A stretch of DNA of 64,000 nucleotides from Aurantiacibacter luteus (lineage in GTDB: Bacteria > Pseudomonadota > Alphaproteobacteria > Sphingomonadales > Sphingomonadaceae). The position numbers and the translations under genes were made by a program. The DNA lies in NCBI RefSeq assembly GCF_001010945.1, contig NZ_LBHB01000001.1, positions 558,001 through 622,000 on the forward strand. The letters run 5' to 3'. Shown in pieces: positions 19,069 through 28,400 of the stretch (position 1 is the first letter of the stretch; each line of letters starts with the position of its first letter). The notes beneath the pieces are model-generated. The model was given only the letters and a program-made list of their open reading frames with translations. It was not told the origin of the DNA and ran no database searches.

Positions 19069-22000
19069 CTATGCCGCCTTCTTTTTCTCCGCCCGCTTCA
19101 CGATGCCGCTGAGGCCCTTGGTGAGCTGGAACAGCCCGTTGAGGCGGCTCTGCGGATCGCCCCAGGCGCGGTTGATCTGCAGCTTCATGTCGGGGCGCAG
19201 CTTGGCGCTTTCGGCGCGTCCCTCGTTGAGGCGCTCGACATAGGCGATCAGGCCGGCGGGGTCGGGGAAGCGATCCTCGTGGAAGGTGACGAGCGTGCCG
19301 CGCGCGCCGACATCGACCTTGGCGATGCAGGCATCGACCGCCTGCGCCTTGATCTCGATCAGGCGGATGAGGTTCTTGGTTGCCTGCGGCAGCTCGCCGA
19401 AGCGGTCGATCATCTCGGCGGCCAGCCCCTCGATCTCGGCCTGGTCCTGCGTCTCGTTGAGGCGGCGGTAGAGTGCCATGCGCACGGCGAGATCGGGCAC
19501 GTAGTCCTCGGGGATCATGATCGGTGCATCGACGGTGATCTGCGGGGACAGGCCGCGCCGCTCGGTGTCGATCCCGGCATCGCCCGCCTTGGCCGCCAGG
19601 ATCGCGTCTTCCAACATGGACTGGTAAAGCTCGAAGCCGACTTCCTTGATATGGCCCGACTGCTCGTCACCCAAGAGGTTGCCCGCGCCGCGAATGTCGA
19701 GATCGTGGCTGGCGAGCTGGAAGCCCGCGCCGAGACTGTCGAGGTCGCCCAGCACCTTCAGCCGCTTTTCCGCCACCTCGCTCAGCTGCGTATCGGCGGG
19801 CGTGGTGAGGTAGGCGTAGGCGCGGATCTTCGCGCGGCCCACGCGCCCGCGCAGCTGGTAGAGCTGGGCGAGACCGAAGCGGTCGGCGCGGTGGATGATG
19901 ATGGTGTTGGCGCTCGGCAGGTCGAGCCCGCTCTCGACGATGGTGGTGGAGAGCAGCACCTCGTACTTGCCCTCGTAGAAGGCGCTCATGCGCTCCTCGA
20001 TCTCGCTTGCGCCCATCTGCCCGTGGGCGGAGACAGCCTTCACCTCGGGCACGAACTCGCGCAGCCAGCCCTCGACCTGCTCCATATCGGAGATGCGCGG
20101 CACGACGATGAAGCTCTGCCCGCCGCGATGATGCTCGCGCAGCAGGGCCTCGCGCACCACCATGTCGTCCCACTCCATCACGTAGGTCCGCACGGCGAGG
20201 CGATCGACGGGCGGGGTCTTGATGGTGGAAAGTTCGCGCAGGCCGCTCATCGCCATCTGCAAGGTGCGCGGGATGGGCGTGGCGGTGAGGGTGAGGACGT
20301 GGACGTCGGCGCGCAGCTGCTTCAGCTTCTCCTTGTGGGTGACGCCGAAGCGCTGCTCCTCGTCGACGATCACGAGGCCGAGGTTCTTGAACTTGGTGTT
20401 CTTGGAAAGGATCGCGTGGGTGCCGATGACCACATCGATGTCGCCGCTCTCCAGCCCTTCGCGCGTCGCCTTCATCTCGCCTGAGGGGACGAGGCGGCTG
20501 AGGCGACCTACCTTCAGCGGGAAACCGGCGAAGCGCTGGCTGAAGTTCTGGAAGTGCTGGCGCGCGAGGAGGGTGGTGGGGGCGACCACGGCCACCTGTT
20601 GCCCGTTCATGGCCGCGACGAAGGCGGCGCGCAGGGCCACCTCGGTCTTGCCGAAGCCCACGTCGCCGCAGACGAGGCGGTCCATCGGGCGGCCGCTTTC
20701 GAGGTCGCGCAGCACGTCTGCGATGGCGGCTTCCTGGTCGTCGGTCTCCTCCCACGGGAAGCGGTCGAGGAACTGGCCGTAGCTGCTCTCGTCCGCCGGC
20801 AGGACGGGAGCCTTGCGCAGCGCGCGCGCGGCGGCGACGCGCATCAGTTCGCCCGCGATCTCGCGAATGCGCTCCTTCAGGCGGGCGCGGCGGCGCTGCC
20901 AAGCCTCGCCGCCCAGCTTGTCGAGCATGACGGCCTCTTCGCTGCTGCCGTAGCGGCTGAGGACGTCGATGTTTTCGACCGGGATGAACAGCTTGTCGCC
21001 GCCTTTGTACTCCAGCATCACGCAGTCGTGCTGGCTCTGCCCGACGGGCACGGGTTCGAGGCCGATGTACTTGCCGATGCCGTGGTCGACGTGGACCACC
21101 AGGTCGCCCCGACTGAGCGCCTGCAATTCGGCGAGGAAGGCGTCGGCGTCCTTCTTCTTGCGGCGGCGGCGCACGAGACGGTCGCCTAGCAGGTCCTGCT
21201 CGGTGACCAGCTCCAGCTCGTCGTTGGCGAAGCCTGTGTCGAGCGGAAGGACCATGGCCGCCGCCGTTCCCTTGGCGGCCTTGCCCAGCGCCTCTTGCCA
21301 GGTCTCCACCGTCGCGACCTTGGTGCCCGCTTCCTCGATGATCGAGGCGATGCGGCTGAGCGAGCCCTTGGTGTAGGCCGCCAGCAAGGGCCTCTTGCCC
21401 GCCTTGCCGACCGACTTGAGATAGGCCGCCGCCGCCTCGTAGACGTTGGCGCCCTGCGAGCGTTCCGGCGTAAAGTCGCGGGCCGAGCGGAAGCTGAAGT
21501 CGACCACCCGTTCGCTCTCCGGCTCGGCAAAGATGTTGGCGCGGTGGATCGGCCAGTCGGCGAGCGCGGCGTGAAACTCCTCCCCGGTCAGGTAGAGGCG
21601 CGCGGGGTCGAGCGGACGGTAGCTGCCCTTCTTCTGTCCGGCGGTCTCGCCGCGCTGGCGATAGTAGTCGGCGATGTCGGTCAGCCGTTCCTCGCCCGCG
21701 GCCATGGCGGCATTGTCGATCACCACGACGTCGTCCTTGCCGAGATGGTCGAACAGGGTCGCCAGCTTCTCCTCGAACAAGGGCAGCCAGTGCTCCATGC
21801 CCGCCAGCCGCCGCCCGTCGCTCACCGCCTCGTAGAGCGGATCCTGCGTGGCCGCCGCGCCGAAGGTCTCGCGATAGCGGCTGCGGAAGCGCTTGATGCT
21901 GTCCTCGTCCAGCAGCGCCTCGCTGGCGGGCAGCAGCAGGTGCTGGTCGATGACGCCGGTGGTGCGCTGGGTGGAGGGATCGAACAGGCGCAGGCTCTCC

Positions 22001-22566
22001 AGCTCGTCGCCGAAGAAATCGAGCCGGAGCCCGGCTTCGAGGCCGCTAGGGTAAATGTCGACGATGGAGCCGCGCATGGCGAATTCGCCGGTGTCGACCA
22101 CGGTATCGACGCGGGTGTAGCCCTGCCGTCGCAGCAGCGCGGCGAGGCTCTCGTGCCCGATTTCAATCCCGACCTTGAACTCGCGCACCGATTCGCGGAT
22201 GCGGAACGGCGTCAGCGCCCGCTGGAGCAGGGCGTTGACCGTGGTGACGAGCAGCTGCGCACCCTTCTTGCCGGCCTGCAACTGGTAGAGGGCCGAGAGC
22301 CGCGCCGCGCTGACCGAGAGGGCGGGGCTGGCGCGGTCGTAGGGCAGGCAGTCCCAAGCGGGAAACTCGATGACCTGCAGTTCCGGCGCGAAGAAGCGCG
22401 CGGCCTCGGCCACGGCGTGCATCGCCGCATCGTCCGCCGCCACGAACACGGCCCGGCCTTTTGCCGCGCGGGCGAGGTCGGCCATCACCAGCGGCTGCGC
22501 CCCGCGCGCGACCTGCGCGAGGGTGAGCGGCTGCTGGGCGGTCAGGATGCGGGAAAGGTCGGGCAT
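19069..22566 (-). CDS. mfd: Transcription-repair coupling factor Mfd
   Basis: Mfd removes RNA polymerase stalled at lesions and recruits UvrA for nucleotide excision repair. The 1165-residue product contains the UvrB-homology region at the N-terminus, the polymerase-interaction domain (near residues 470-540, DLVVHVDHGIGKYIGLE), and a RecG-like translocase with Walker A GDVGFGKTEVAL near 636 and Walker B VDEEQRFGV. The TRG motif region lies before the C-terminal domain. The start at 22566 (MPDLSRILTAQQ) is preferred; the frame extends further upstream through a terminator hairpin, which argues against the longer version. It is followed by the S9D peptidase gene with 55 bases between. Confidence 0.97.
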   Translation of the reverse strand: MPDLSRILTAQQPLTLAQVARGAQPLVMADLARAAKGRAVFVAADDAAMHAVAEAARFFAPELQVIEFPAWDCLPYDRASPALSVSAARLSALYQLQAGKKGAQLLVTTVNALLQRALTPFRIRESVREFKVGIEIGHESLAALLRRQGYTRVDTVVDTGEFAMRGSIVDIYPSGLEAGLRLDFFGDELESLRLFDPSTQRTTGVIDQHLLLPASEALLDEDSIKRFRSRYRETFGAAATQDPLYEAVSDGRRLAGMEHWLPLFEEKLATLFDHLGKDDVVVIDNAAMAAGEERLTDIADYYRQRGETAGQKKGSYRPLDPARLYLTGEEFHAALADWPIHRANIFAEPESERVVDFSFRSARDFTPERSQGANVYEAAAAYLKSVGKAGKRPLLAAYTKGSLSRIASIIEEAGTKVATVETWQEALGKAAKGTAAAMVLPLDTGFANDELELVTEQDLLGDRLVRRRRKKKDADAFLAELQALSRGDLVVHVDHGIGKYIGLEPVPVGQSQHDCVMLEYKGGDKLFIPVENIDVLSRYGSSEEAVMLDKLGGEAWQRRRARLKERIREIAGELMRVAAARALRKAPVLPADESSYGQFLDRFPWEETDDQEAAIADVLRDLESGRPMDRLVCGDVGFGKTEVALRAAFVAAMNGQQVAVVAPTTLLARQHFQNFSQRFAGFPLKVGRLSRLVPSGEMKATREGLESGDIDVVIGTHAILSKNTKFKNLGLVIVDEEQRFGVTHKEKLKQLRADVHVLTLTATPIPRTLQMAMSGLRELSTIKTPPVDRLAVRTYVMEWDDMVVREALLREHHRGGQSFIVVPRISDMEQVEGWLREFVPEVKAVSAHGQMGASEIEERMSAFYEGKYEVLLSTTIVESGLDLPSANTIIIHRADRFGLAQLYQLRGRVGRAKIRAYAYLTTPADTQLSEVAEKRLKVLGDLDSLGAGFQLASHDLDIRGAGNLLGDEQSGHIKEVGFELYQSMLEDAILAAKAGDAGIDTERRGLSPQITVDAPIMIPEDYVPDLAVRMALYRRLNETQDQAEIEGLAAEMIDRFGELPQATKNLIRLIEIKAQAVDACIAKVDVGARGTLVTFHEDRFPDPAGLIAYVERLNEGRAESAKLRPDMKLQINRAWGDPQSRLNGLFQLTKGLSGIVKRAEKKKAA

Positions 22567-22581
22567 GGCAGGTGTCGTTCC

Positions 22582-22620
22582 GGCAAACGCGAAAGCCCCC
22601 TTTCCGTTTCGGAGAGGGGG
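22582..22620 (-). terminator. Rho-independent-type terminator behind sdhE
   Basis: An 11-bp stem (22596-22606 with 22610-22620, one G-U pair, three-base loop) is followed on the minus strand by CTTTCGCGTTTG. It lies between the end of sdhE and the start of mfd, so it probably ends or attenuates the sdhE transcript before mfd. Confidence 0.7.
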
Positions 22621-22645
22621 TTCGGGTGGGTCTGGTGTCGCCGCG

Positions 22646-22915
22646 CTAGATGCGTACGAAGTCGAGCCGAAGCAAGGCGTCCATAAGGTCACCCTGCATT
22701 TCGACAGGCGGCGGGGCGATGCCCATCGTCCAGGCGAGCACGTCCGGGTCTTCGTGCGCCAGCAGCGCCTCGAACCAGGCCAGTTCGGCCTCGCCCCAGT
22801 CGGCGTGATAGGTGTCGAAGAAGCAGCCGAAGGTATAGTCCGCCTCGCGCGTGCCGCGATGCCAGGCGCGGAATTTCGCGCGAGCGAGGCGTGGGGCGAG
22901 GTCGGTGGAGGACAT
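22646..22915 (-). CDS. sdhE: FAD assembly factor SdhE
   Basis: SdhE (YgfY/CptB family) helps attach FAD covalently to the flavoprotein subunit of succinate dehydrogenase. The product, 89 residues from ATG 22915, has the expected small helical form. The conserved RGTREADYTFGCFFD corresponds to the RGxxE motif needed for flavinylation. Divergent from recG with 47 bases between the starts, and upstream of mfd; this mfd-sdhE-recG arrangement is common in sphingomonads. A further in-frame ATG at 22936 would add seven residues and is less likely. Confidence 0.93.
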   Translation of the reverse strand: MSSTDLAPRLARAKFRAWHRGTREADYTFGCFFDTYHADWGEAELAWFEALLAHEDPDVLAWTMGIAPPPVEMQGDLMDALLRLDFVRI

Positions 22916-22962
22916 GGGGCGGGCTCCTACCCGCACCGGCCGCGATGCGCTAGAGGCGGGTG

Positions 22963-25032
22963 ATGCGCCCCGATGCCCTCAACCCGATGTTCGCCGAAAC
23001 CGGCAGCCTCGACGGCGTGGGGCCGAAGCTGAAGAAGCCGCTGGCGCGCCTGGGCCTCGAGCGGGTGCGCGACGTGCTCTACCACTTGCCCGAGCGCTTC
23101 GTGACGCGGCGTGCGATACCCGATCTCGACGCCGGCAGCGTGGGCGAGCAGGTGGTGGTGCCGCTGACCGTGGTCGAGCATCGCGCCAGCCGCAGCCCCC
23201 GCAGTCCCTACCGCGTGCTGGCGCAGGATGCGGCGGGTAACGTCTGCGCGCTGACCTACTTCGGGCGGGCAAGCTTCGGGGCGAGGAAGACGCTGCCGGT
23301 CGGCGCGCGGCGGTGGGTGGCCGGGCGGCTCGACCAGTACGACCAGATGCTCCAGGTCGTCCATCCGGACCATGTCGCCGAGACAAGCGATGCCGCCATG
23401 GGCCAGTTGACCGAGCCGGTCTATCGTTTGTCCGAAGGGCTGACCCAGCCGTTGATCGGCAAGCTGGTCGACCAGTCGCTCGCCCGCGCGCCGGAGCTGC
23501 CCGAATGGATCACCCCAAGCGTCAAGGCGAGGGAGGGCTGGCCGGACTGGCGCGAGGCGCTCGCCGCCGCGCACCGGGGGGAGGATGCGAAGGCCCGCGA
23601 CCGGCTCGCCTATGACGAACTGTTCGCCAATGCTCTCGCGCTGATGCTGGTTCGCCAGCAGAACCGCCAGCGGCGCGGGCAGAGCCTGCAGGGCGACGGG
23701 CGGCTGCGCGAGAGGCTGCAACTGCCGTTCCCGCTGACCGGAGCGCAGGCGCGCTCCATCGACGAGATCGCCGGCGACATGGCGCAGGGTCATCCGATGC
23801 TGCGGCTGCTGCAGGGCGACGTGGGCGCGGGCAAGACGGTGGTGGCGCTCGAAGCCATGCTGGTCGCGGTGGAGGCAGGCGCGCAGGCCGCGCTGCTGGC
23901 GCCTACCGAGCTGCTCGCCCGCCAGCACTACGAGACGCTGCGCCGGATGCTCGCGCCCACCGGGGTCGAGATCGCGCTGTTCACCGGGCGCGACAAGGGT
24001 CGGGCGCGCGAGAGCATCCTCATGGGGCTGCTCGACGGATCGATCCCCATCGTCGTGGGCACCCACGCCATCTTCCAGGACAAGGTCGCCTACCGCAACC
24101 TCGGCCTCGTGGTGATCGACGAGCAGCACCGCTTCGGCGTGGGCCAGCGGCTGATGCTGACGCAGAAGGGGCGCGTCACCCCGCATACCCTCGCCATGAC
24201 CGCCACGCCCATCCCGCGCACGCTGACGCTGGCGCAGTACGGCGAGATGGAGGTGAGCCGCCTCGACGAGATGCCGCCGGGCCGCCAGCCCATCGACACC
24301 CGCGTGCTGCCGGTGGACCGCATGGACGACATCGTCGGCGCGGTGGAGCGTCATCTCGCCACCGGCCAGCAGGCCTATTGGGTCTGCCCGATGGTGCGCG
24401 ACAGCGAGGGCGTGACCGACGACATCGCCGCTGCCGAGGCGCGCTATGCCGCGCTCCAGCAGCGGTTCGGGGAGGATGTGATGCTCGTCCACGGACAGCT
24501 GACGCCCGAACTCAAGGACGCCAACATGGCGCGCTTCGCCGGCGGCGGGGCGAAATTGCTGGTCGCCACCACCGTCATCGAGGTCGGTGTCGACGTGCCC
24601 AGCGCCACGCTGATGGTGATCGAGCAGGCCGAACGGTTCGGCCTCGCCCAGCTCCACCAGCTGCGCGGCCGGGTGGGGCGGGGGGCGGAGAAATCGACCT
24701 GCCTGCTCCTGCGCTCGGCGGAACTCAGCGAGACCGGCAAGGCCCGCCTCGCCCTGATGCGCGAGAGCCAGGACGGCTTCCGCCTCGCCGAGGAGGACCT
24801 GAAGCTGCGCGGCGGCGGCGAACTGCTGGGCACCCGGCAGAGCGGCGAGGAAGGCTTCAACATCGCCACGCTCGAACAGGTCAGCCGCCTTATTCAGATG
24901 GCGAGCGACGATGCCAAGCTGCTGGTCGAGGCGGAAGGTGGGCTGTACGGCGGCGCGCGGGGCGAGGCGGCCAGGCTGGTGCTCTACCTGCTCGAACGCG
25001 ACTGGGGTGTGCAGACCCTGCGGAGCGGCTAG
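22963..25032 (+). CDS. recG: ATP-dependent DNA helicase RecG
   Basis: RecG remodels stalled forks and branches Holliday structures. Of 689 residues, the N-terminal wedge/OB domain (about 1-170) includes the GVGPKLKKPLARLGL helix-hairpin segment. The helicase core has Walker A GDVGAGKTVVALEA near residue 286, motif II VIDEQHRFGVGQR, and TATPIPRTL; the C-terminal domain has QLHQLRGRVGRG. ATG 22963 is preferred over GTG 22960; GAGG lies just before it, and a GCTAGAG -10-like element at 22949-22955 is only 8 bases upstream, so a very short leader is possible. Confidence 0.97.
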   Translation: MRPDALNPMFAETGSLDGVGPKLKKPLARLGLERVRDVLYHLPERFVTRRAIPDLDAGSVGEQVVVPLTVVEHRASRSPRSPYRVLAQDAAGNVCALTYFGRASFGARKTLPVGARRWVAGRLDQYDQMLQVVHPDHVAETSDAAMGQLTEPVYRLSEGLTQPLIGKLVDQSLARAPELPEWITPSVKAREGWPDWREALAAAHRGEDAKARDRLAYDELFANALALMLVRQQNRQRRGQSLQGDGRLRERLQLPFPLTGAQARSIDEIAGDMAQGHPMLRLLQGDVGAGKTVVALEAMLVAVEAGAQAALLAPTELLARQHYETLRRMLAPTGVEIALFTGRDKGRARESILMGLLDGSIPIVVGTHAIFQDKVAYRNLGLVVIDEQHRFGVGQRLMLTQKGRVTPHTLAMTATPIPRTLTLAQYGEMEVSRLDEMPPGRQPIDTRVLPVDRMDDIVGAVERHLATGQQAYWVCPMVRDSEGVTDDIAAAEARYAALQQRFGEDVMLVHGQLTPELKDANMARFAGGGAKLLVATTVIEVGVDVPSATLMVIEQAERFGLAQLHQLRGRVGRGAEKSTCLLLRSAELSETGKARLALMRESQDGFRLAEEDLKLRGGGELLGTRQSGEEGFNIATLEQVSRLIQMASDDAKLLVEAEGGLYGGARGEAARLVLYLLERDWGVQTLRSG

Positions 25033-25040
25033 CGCCCCTC

Positions 25041-25069
25041 TTGCGCTCCCCGCGCCGCGCTCTAGTCTC
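25041..25069 (+). promoter_or_regulatory. Candidate sigma-70-type promoter of the DUF885 gene
   Basis: TTGCGC at 25041-25046 and GCTCTAGTC starting at 25059 are 12 bases apart, a pattern close to the Caulobacter housekeeping promoter (TTGAC-type box, 10-14 bases, GCTANAWC). It lies right after the recG stop and 25 bases before the ATG. Seen by eye only. Confidence 0.35.
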
Positions 25070-25093
25070 GCGCGAAACCAAGGGGAGCCTGCC

Positions 25094-26866
25094 ATGATCC
25101 GCACCGCCATCACCGCCAGCGCGCTTGCGCTCGCCATCGCCGCGCCGCTGCCAGCCGCAGCTCAGAGCGCCGAGCAGCGATTCACCGACCTGCGCGAGGA
25201 GGTGTGGGAAGCCGCGCTCGACAGCTCGCCATGGCTCACCACCAACATCGGCGACCGCCGCAACGACGGGAAGCTGGATGATCCCTCGATGGCCGCGTAC
25301 GACCGATATGTTGCCGAGGCGCGCGGCTACCTTGTGCGGCTGGAGGCGATCGATGCAGGCCAGTTGCCGGAGAACCTGCGGATCGATCACGCGCTCATGC
25401 TGCGCGACTTGCGCGACACGATCGAGGGTGCGGCCTTCGACCAGACGCGCTTTCAGACATTCACCAACCGCGGCGGCCCGCAGGATGCCATCACCGGCCT
25501 ACAGTATTCGAGCCCGCTGTTCACTGCCGCCGATTACGACAGCTACCTGACCCGGCTCGAAGCCTTTCCCGCCTACGTCGCCACATTCATCGACCGCAAC
25601 CGCGGCGGACTGGAGCGCGGGCTGGCGCTGCCGTGCGAGCCGCTGGAGGGCTACGCGGACAGCATAACGGGCTACATCGCCGACAGCCCGGAGGATTCGG
25701 TCTGGTGGAGCGCCTTCGGCACGCGGCCCGGCAGCATTTCGGAGGCCGAATGGACGGCGCTCCAGGCGCGCGGCCGCAGCGCGATTACCGAGGGTGCATT
25801 TGCCGGCCTGCGCGCGTTCGCCGACTACTACACCGCCGAATATGCCCCCGCCTGCCGCGCCGATGCCGCGCCAGGCATCGGCTCCACTCCGCAGGGGCAG
25901 GAATACTACGCCTACCGCGTCCGCAGTTTCACCACGACCGACATGACCCCGCGCGAGGTCCACGACCTCGGCCTGTCCGAAGTCGCCCGCATCCGCGCCG
26001 AGATGGAGGCCGTGGCGGCAGAGGCCGGGTTCGACAGCCGCGAAGCCTTCATCGAGCACCTGCGCACCGATCCGCAGTACTATGCCACCAGCGAGGAGGA
26101 ATATTCCGAGGCCGTCGGCGCGCTCGCCAAGCAGATCGACGGGTGGATGCCGCGCCTCTTCGGTCGCCTGCCGCGCCTGCCCTATACCGTCCTGCCGATC
26201 CCCGCCGCCAGCGCGCCCGGCAACACCACGGCCTATTACGAGCGCGGATCGATGGCGACGGGGCAGCCCGGCATCTACCGCATCAACCTGACCGAGCTGA
26301 ACCAGCGCCCGCTGTGGGAGCTCCCCGCGCTCGGCGTGCACGAGGCGGTGCCCGGCCACCATCACCAGATCGCCTTGCAGCAGGAGCTCGACATGCACCC
26401 GCTGCGCCAGTTCGGCAGCTTCTTCACCGCCTTCGTGGAGGGCTGGGGCCTCTATTCGGAGCGGCTCGGCATCGAGATGGGCCTCTACGACACGCCCGCC
26501 AAGCAGATGGGCCGCCTGTCCTACGAGATGTGGCGCGCCAACCGGCTGGTGGTCGATACCGGCATCCACGCCTTCGGCTGGACGCGCCAGCAGGCCGTCG
26601 ACTACATGGTGGAGAACACCGCGCTCAGCCGCGAGAACATCGAGAGCGAGGTCAACCGCTATATCACCTGGCCGGGGCAGGCATTGGCCTACAAGCTGGG
26701 CGAGCTGAAGATCCGCGAATTGCGGACGCGGGCGGAGACTGCGCTGGGCGCGGACTTCGACCTGCGCGCCTTTCACGATGCCGTGCTGGAAAACGGGGCG
26801 GTGCCGCTCGACGTGCTCGAAGCGCACATCGACGAGTGGATCGCGGAGCAGCAGGCGGCGGTTTGA
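25094..26866 (+). CDS. Exported DUF885 family protein (predicted metallopeptidase)
   Basis: A 590-residue protein with a signal peptide (MIRTAITASALALAIAAP, cut near AAAQS), hence periplasmic. The mature part is one long DUF885 domain, mostly helical. The diagnostic HEAVPGHHHQ lies at residues 416-425, followed by EGWGLYSERLG; the histidines and glutamates resemble the zinc ligands of M2/M32-like peptidases. Related proteins are described as dipeptidase-like or carboxypeptidase-like, but the activity of this one is unproven. AGGGGAG at 25081-25087 is a good ribosome site. It may work with the secreted S9D peptidase in peptide scavenging, which is inference. Confidence 0.9.
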   Translation: MIRTAITASALALAIAAPLPAAAQSAEQRFTDLREEVWEAALDSSPWLTTNIGDRRNDGKLDDPSMAAYDRYVAEARGYLVRLEAIDAGQLPENLRIDHALMLRDLRDTIEGAAFDQTRFQTFTNRGGPQDAITGLQYSSPLFTAADYDSYLTRLEAFPAYVATFIDRNRGGLERGLALPCEPLEGYADSITGYIADSPEDSVWWSAFGTRPGSISEAEWTALQARGRSAITEGAFAGLRAFADYYTAEYAPACRADAAPGIGSTPQGQEYYAYRVRSFTTTDMTPREVHDLGLSEVARIRAEMEAVAAEAGFDSREAFIEHLRTDPQYYATSEEEYSEAVGALAKQIDGWMPRLFGRLPRLPYTVLPIPAASAPGNTTAYYERGSMATGQPGIYRINLTELNQRPLWELPALGVHEAVPGHHHQIALQQELDMHPLRQFGSFFTAFVEGWGLYSERLGIEMGLYDTPAKQMGRLSYEMWRANRLVVDTGIHAFGWTRQQAVDYMVENTALSRENIESEVNRYITWPGQALAYKLGELKIRELRTRAETALGADFDLRAFHDAVLENGAVPLDVLEAHIDEWIAEQQAAV

Positions 26867-27158
26867 GCTTTCCTACAGACAAGCATTCGTGCCCGGCTGG
26901 ATCGCGATGGCCGACGAAAGCGGGCGCGCGGTTTTCTCCGCCATACCGCGAAACTGTCAACTTCGTTTTTCGGGCCTAAGGCGTTGCAAAAATTAAGGAA
27001 TGTGATCGTGACGATGGCCAGTGCGGTGTCAACTTCGTCAAGCGCCGAACCCGCTGTGCCCAGCCACGCCGCGAACGCGGTCGACGCAATTTTCATTGCA
27101 GGGCAAGGTGGCGCTACCTAAAGCGCCGCCAAGCCTTCAACCGGATAATCCCTCACCC
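26867..27158 (+). promoter_or_regulatory. Leader region of lolC with a 12-base direct repeat
   Basis: 292 bases without a convincing gene. TGTCAACTTCGT occurs twice, at 26955-26966 and 27027-27038, 72 bases apart. The reverse complement of each copy contains TTGACA, so these could be -35 elements reading left or sites for a regulator. The first half is locally A/T-rich (GCAAAAATTAAGGAATG near 26984), as expected for a promoter. An in-frame ATG-less extension of lolC runs through here but lacks the family's conserved start. Confidence 0.35.
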
Positions 27159-28400
27159 GTGATCCTTTCCCCTTTCGAATGGTCCATCGCCAAGCGGTAC
27201 ATGCTGCCCGGGCGAAGCGAGGCGGTCATTGCGCTGGTGGCGGGCATTTCCATCACCGTCGTCATGCTCTCCGTCGCCATGCTGGTGATCGTGATGAGCG
27301 TGATGAACGGCTTTCGCGCCGAGTTGCTCGACCGTATCACCGGGCTGAACGGCCACGCCGTGGTGCAGGCCTACGGCGGGCGGCTGGAGAACTGGCAGGA
27401 GGTGCTGGAGGAGGTCCGCGAGACCCCGGGCGTCACCCGTGCCAGCCCGCTGATCGAACAGGCGCTGATGGGCAGCTACAACGGCCGGGCGGACGCGATC
27501 TTCGTGCGCGGGCAGACGCAGGAGGACATCGACCGCCTGCGCGCCAACGTCATCGCCGGCGACCTCGCCACGCTGCAACCGGGCAGCATGAACGTCGCCA
27601 TCGGCAGCCGGTTGCAACAGAACCTCGGCCTGCGGCTGGGCGAGACCATCACGATCATCAACCCGCAGGGCCGCGTGACCCCGTTCGGCACCGTGCCCCG
27701 GCAGGTCGGCTACACCGTCACCGCCGTGTTCGAGGTCGGCCTCTACGATTTCGACGAGCGCTTCGTCGTCATGCCCATTCCCAACGCGCAGACCCTGCTG
27801 CTGACGGGCGATTCCATCGGCATGATCGAGGTGCAGACTAGGGACGCGGACGAGGTCGACGCCATCATGGCGCCCATCGGCCAGCAGTTGTCCGGCCGCG
27901 CCATCGTGACCAACTGGCAGCAGATGAACGCCAGCCTGTTCGAGGCCTTGCAGGTGGAACGGGTGGCGATGTTCTTCGCGCTCTCCATCATCGTGCTGGT
28001 CGCGGCCTTCAACATCCTGTCCTCGCTGGTCATGCTGGTGCGTTCCAAGACGCGCGACATCGCCATTATCCGCACAATGGGCGCGACGCGGCGCAGCCTG
28101 ATGAAGATCTTCGTCACCACCGGCAGCGTGATCGGCGTGATGGGCACGGTTGCGGGGCTGGCGCTCGGCTTCCTCGTGCTGTTCTTCAGGAACGGCATCG
28201 TCACCTTCCTCTCGACCGCCTTCGGGGTGGAGCTGTGGGACCCTTCCGTGCGCTTCCTCACCGAACTGCCGAGCAAGACCGATCCGTTCGAGATCCTGAT
28301 GATCATGGGCATGGCCATGGGCCTCTCGTTCCTCGCCACGCTCTATCCGGCCTACCGCGCCTCGAACACCGACCCGGTGGAGGTGCTGCGCTATGAATGA
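27159..28400 (+). CDS. lolC: Lipoprotein-releasing ABC transporter permease LolC/LolF-type
   Basis: Inner-membrane subunit of the LolCD(E) machine that extracts mature lipoproteins from the inner membrane and hands them to LolA. The 413 residues give one N-terminal membrane segment (near 22-48), a large periplasmic domain and three C-terminal segments, the MacB/FtsX-like layout. The GTG at 27159 gives the typical beginning [18 protein letters not shown]; the frame is open further upstream to 27021 but the extra residues look non-coding. Only one permease gene is present, so a homodimer (LolF-like) is likely. It overlaps lolD by 8 bases. Confidence 0.93.
   Translation: MILSPFEWSIAKRYMLPGRSEAVIALVAGISITVVMLSVAMLVIVMSVMNGFRAELLDRITGLNGHAVVQAYGGRLENWQEVLEEVRETPGVTRASPLIEQALMGSYNGRADAIFVRGQTQEDIDRLRANVIAGDLATLQPGSMNVAIGSRLQQNLGLRLGETITIINPQGRVTPFGTVPRQVGYTVTAVFEVGLYDFDERFVVMPIPNAQTLLLTGDSIGMIEVQTRDADEVDAIMAPIGQQLSGRAIVTNWQQMNASLFEALQVERVAMFFALSIIVLVAAFNILSSLVMLVRSKTRDIAIIRTMGATRRSLMKIFVTTGSVIGVMGTVAGLALGFLVLFFRNGIVTFLSTAFGVELWDPSVRFLTELPSKTDPFEILMIMGMAMGLSFLATLYPAYRASNTDPVEVLRYE

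Noticed and set aside
22927-25137. Minus-strand frame of 736 residues opposite recG
   Set aside because: Antisense shadow with low-complexity Arg/His/Gln composition; recG with intact helicase motifs explains the region.
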